Assembly (NCBI GenBank): GCA_947585525.1
Contig: CANPXA010000074.1
Coordinates: 1-8,055, forward strand
DNA: 8,055 nucleotides
Reading direction: 5' to 3'
Source: an uncultured Akkermansia sp.
GTDB lineage: Bacteria > Verrucomicrobiota > Verrucomicrobiia > Verrucomicrobiales > Akkermansiaceae
Position numbers and translations under genes: made by a program. Every line of letters starts with the position of its first letter. Position 1 is the stretch's first letter. Under the pieces are notes generated by a model, which worked only from the letters and a program-made list of their open reading frames with translations, was not told where the DNA came from and did not search any database. Shown piece after piece: positions 7,601-8,055 of the stretch.

Positions 7601-7858
7601 TCACTTGATGAACTTTCTCGTCAATGGACGGATCGTTACGGGTCGTTGCCCCAGGAAGCGCGCAATTTACTTCTGTTGCAACGTATCAAGATATGCGCTG
7701 CCGCTCATCAAATTTCATCGGTGGAAGTCCGGGGCTCCAGACTCATGTTAACCCGCAACGGTGATTTTATCTTATTCAACCGCCGCTTTCCTCACCTTAA
7801 ACAGAAGAAACCGGAGGAAAAATTGATTGAGATCATCCGCCTACTCTCCGAGATCTGA
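4631..7858 (+). CDS. mfd: Transcription-repair coupling factor Mfd
   Basis: ATP-dependent DNA translocase that removes RNA polymerase stalled at DNA lesions and recruits UvrA for nucleotide excision repair. From the ATG at 4631 it is 1075 residues. The UvrB-like N-terminal module includes RGGIMDVFP with LRIEYFGDEVESIRAFDVDSQ (about 193-228), the UvrA-contacting region. The RNA-polymerase-interacting CarD-like domain lies at about 418-486 (GDLVVHAAHGIGSFIGI). The RecG-like translocase has Walker A GDVGFGKT (568-575), DEEQ (669-672), motif III LSATPIPRTL (694-703), HNRVQG, TTIIESGIDIPNANT and motif VI QLRGRVGRS (838-846), then the TRG-type RGAGNLLGTQQSGH (893-906) and a complete C-terminal domain. 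It is somewhat shorter than the E. coli protein (1148), mainly between the UvrB-like module and the CarD-like domain. The frame is open back to 4364, but similarity begins with the ELVANSPAF block just after 4631; ATGs at 4517 and 4568 are alternatives, 4517 having GGAAG eight bases upstream. Confidence 0.96.
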   Translation: MIHGKLCGIAKSLTELVANSPAFAGEMGRLRSEGTKERPVVFPAVCPAAYSFVAAMVAEAVDRERRVWVVADSLPTQERVAAEFPIWSHLPAVMIPEQDWNINRSVADPDSTAERLEALYRVTRGAREECRVALVTAAGLQESVPRFEEHEARVLRLHCGMRSLPPEKLIERLKKSGFERTDQVTSRNQWSMRGGIMDVFPLQTAWPLRIEYFGDEVESIRAFDVDSQLSFRKLDTVDLMLEEPKSEMTLRDLISERDCVVSLPGCGVPGDVLLYETPPDADGSLITAERPADSDALSLFPTPLGSFDTGDFVMQEARRQYARASLQQRRKEKWRLVMYFAHESEKKRFEEICAGDTAWDAVQARIGALPFGFTVPSAKLAVLSAAEIFGRHLSPRVQRRRAREERIRASQSQTPLHEIQPGDLVVHAAHGIGSFIGIVRHEETGEEELHIRYAGGVLLRIPLSQSYLVSKYVGLGTKTPELNKLGDSRWKRACRAAQNAVADYAAQLLEVQAQRESNKAEPHPPDSSWMWQFEASFPFRETPDQLTAIRATKEDMESTRPMDRLICGDVGFGKTEVALRAAFKCVTGGRQAALLAPTTVLANQHYHTFRERMSEYPIRIEMLSRFTPTKRVKDILTGIQNGDVDIVIGTHRLLSKDVSFHNLGLVVIDEEQRFGVRHKEQFKRSFRMVDMLTLSATPIPRTLYVALMGARDMSTINTPPPNRLSVQTIVCPYNEEVIAQAIERELARKGQIFFLHNRVQGIESMALILQKLAPKARIAIAHGQMDKMDLECIMRDFVDGKTDILLSTTIIESGIDIPNANTIIINRADRFGLADLYQLRGRVGRSNQKAYAYLLLPEEALCTGDARRRVSAIRQYTELGSGFKIAMRDLEIRGAGNLLGTQQSGHIAAIGFELYCQLLRQSIDSLRGVAPTRRPDVQVKADFLCLSESIYTTQTQNFFQAGAFIPSSYVPSTRGRMEGYTLLAQANSAESLDELSRQWTDRYGSLPQEARNLLLLQRIKICAAAHQISSVEVRGSRLMLTRNGDFILFNRRFPHLKQKKPEEKLIEIIRLLSEI

Positions 7859-8055
7859 GGACTCAATCAACCCGCGCAAGACTACGTCGTTGCCGTAGCG
7901 TTCACTTTCTACGCCGACGAGACGTTGTTCCGAATCCAAGTAATTTCCGGGCAGCACATATTCATCACCCCCGCTCAGGAAGGGTGAAAAAATTTGCACC
8001 CATTCATTCACATAACCACCTTCCAAAAACTTGCGTAATAAATGACCACCACATT
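7841..8055 (-). CDS. Probable RibD-type C-terminal reductase domain (partial, runs off the right edge)
   Basis: The last 70 residues or so of a minus-strand gene whose beginning lies beyond the window; the frame is open from the edge, starting CGGHLLRKFLEGGYVNEW, to a TAG at 7843-7841. The pattern (E/C)GG-x-L-x-FL-x2-G-x-V-(N/D)E, then a FSPFLSGGDE segment and a final ERYGNDVVLRG strand, resembles the C-terminal pyrimidine reductase domain of RibD (riboflavin synthesis), where GG-x-L and LVDE are followed by a P-x-LLGG loop and a terminal GDDL strand. Related domains occur in stand-alone diaminohydroxyphosphoribosylamino-pyrimidine reductases and dihydrofolate-reductase-like proteins, so the exact substrate is unsure. 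The final 18 bases, including the stop, overlap the 3' end of mfd in convergent orientation. Confidence 0.5.
   Translation of the reverse strand, partial: CGGHLLRKFLEGGYVNEWVQIFSPFLSGGDEYVLPGNYLDSEQRLVGVESERYGNDVVLRGLIESSDLGE

Overview
The window looks like ordinary bacterial chromosome with moderate GC content. The protein flavour, especially TrpRS, the short QueG and the poorly developed Shine-Dalgarno sites, is reminiscent of Verrucomicrobiota or another PVC-group lineage. That placement is an inference from protein style; no rRNA or other decisive taxonomic marker is present. The lipobox lipoprotein implies a cell envelope with anchored lipoproteins, consistent with a Gram-negative-type organism.

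Layout: five genes on the minus strand (4358 down to 5) form a probable operon. In transcription order they are an exported Sel1-repeat protein, queG (epoxyqueuosine reductase), a YugP-family membrane zinc metallopeptidase, a thioredoxin-fold lipoprotein with a CPHS instead of CXXC active site, and trpS (tryptophanyl-tRNA synthetase). Spacing is tight: an ATGA stop/start overlap, then gaps of about 29, 65 and 34 bases. A good sigma-70-like promoter sits directly in front of the Sel1 gene, so close that its transcript would be almost leaderless.

A divergent intergenic region (4359-4630) separates this cluster from mfd on the plus strand. It holds the Sel1 promoter, a perfect 9-bp inverted repeat with a 4-base loop, and directly after it a short tandem array of a 7-base ATTTACG unit, then a GC-rich mini-palindrome. 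The mfd reading frame stays open through all of this, but homology to Mfd only begins near 4631. The mfd product, the transcription-repair coupling factor, is complete. A minus-strand gene entering from the right edge, probably a RibD-type C-terminal reductase domain, ends inside the last codons of mfd, so the two genes overlap convergently by 18 bases.

Functionally, the minus-strand cluster mixes tRNA work (queG for wobble-base modification, trpS for charging) with envelope proteins (Sel1, membrane protease, thioredoxin-like lipoprotein). I see no mobile element, CRISPR array, RNA gene or obvious multi-gene novel system. The most interesting points are the monothiol CPHS lipoprotein, the hairpin plus heptamer-repeat element, and the near-leaderless divergent promoter.
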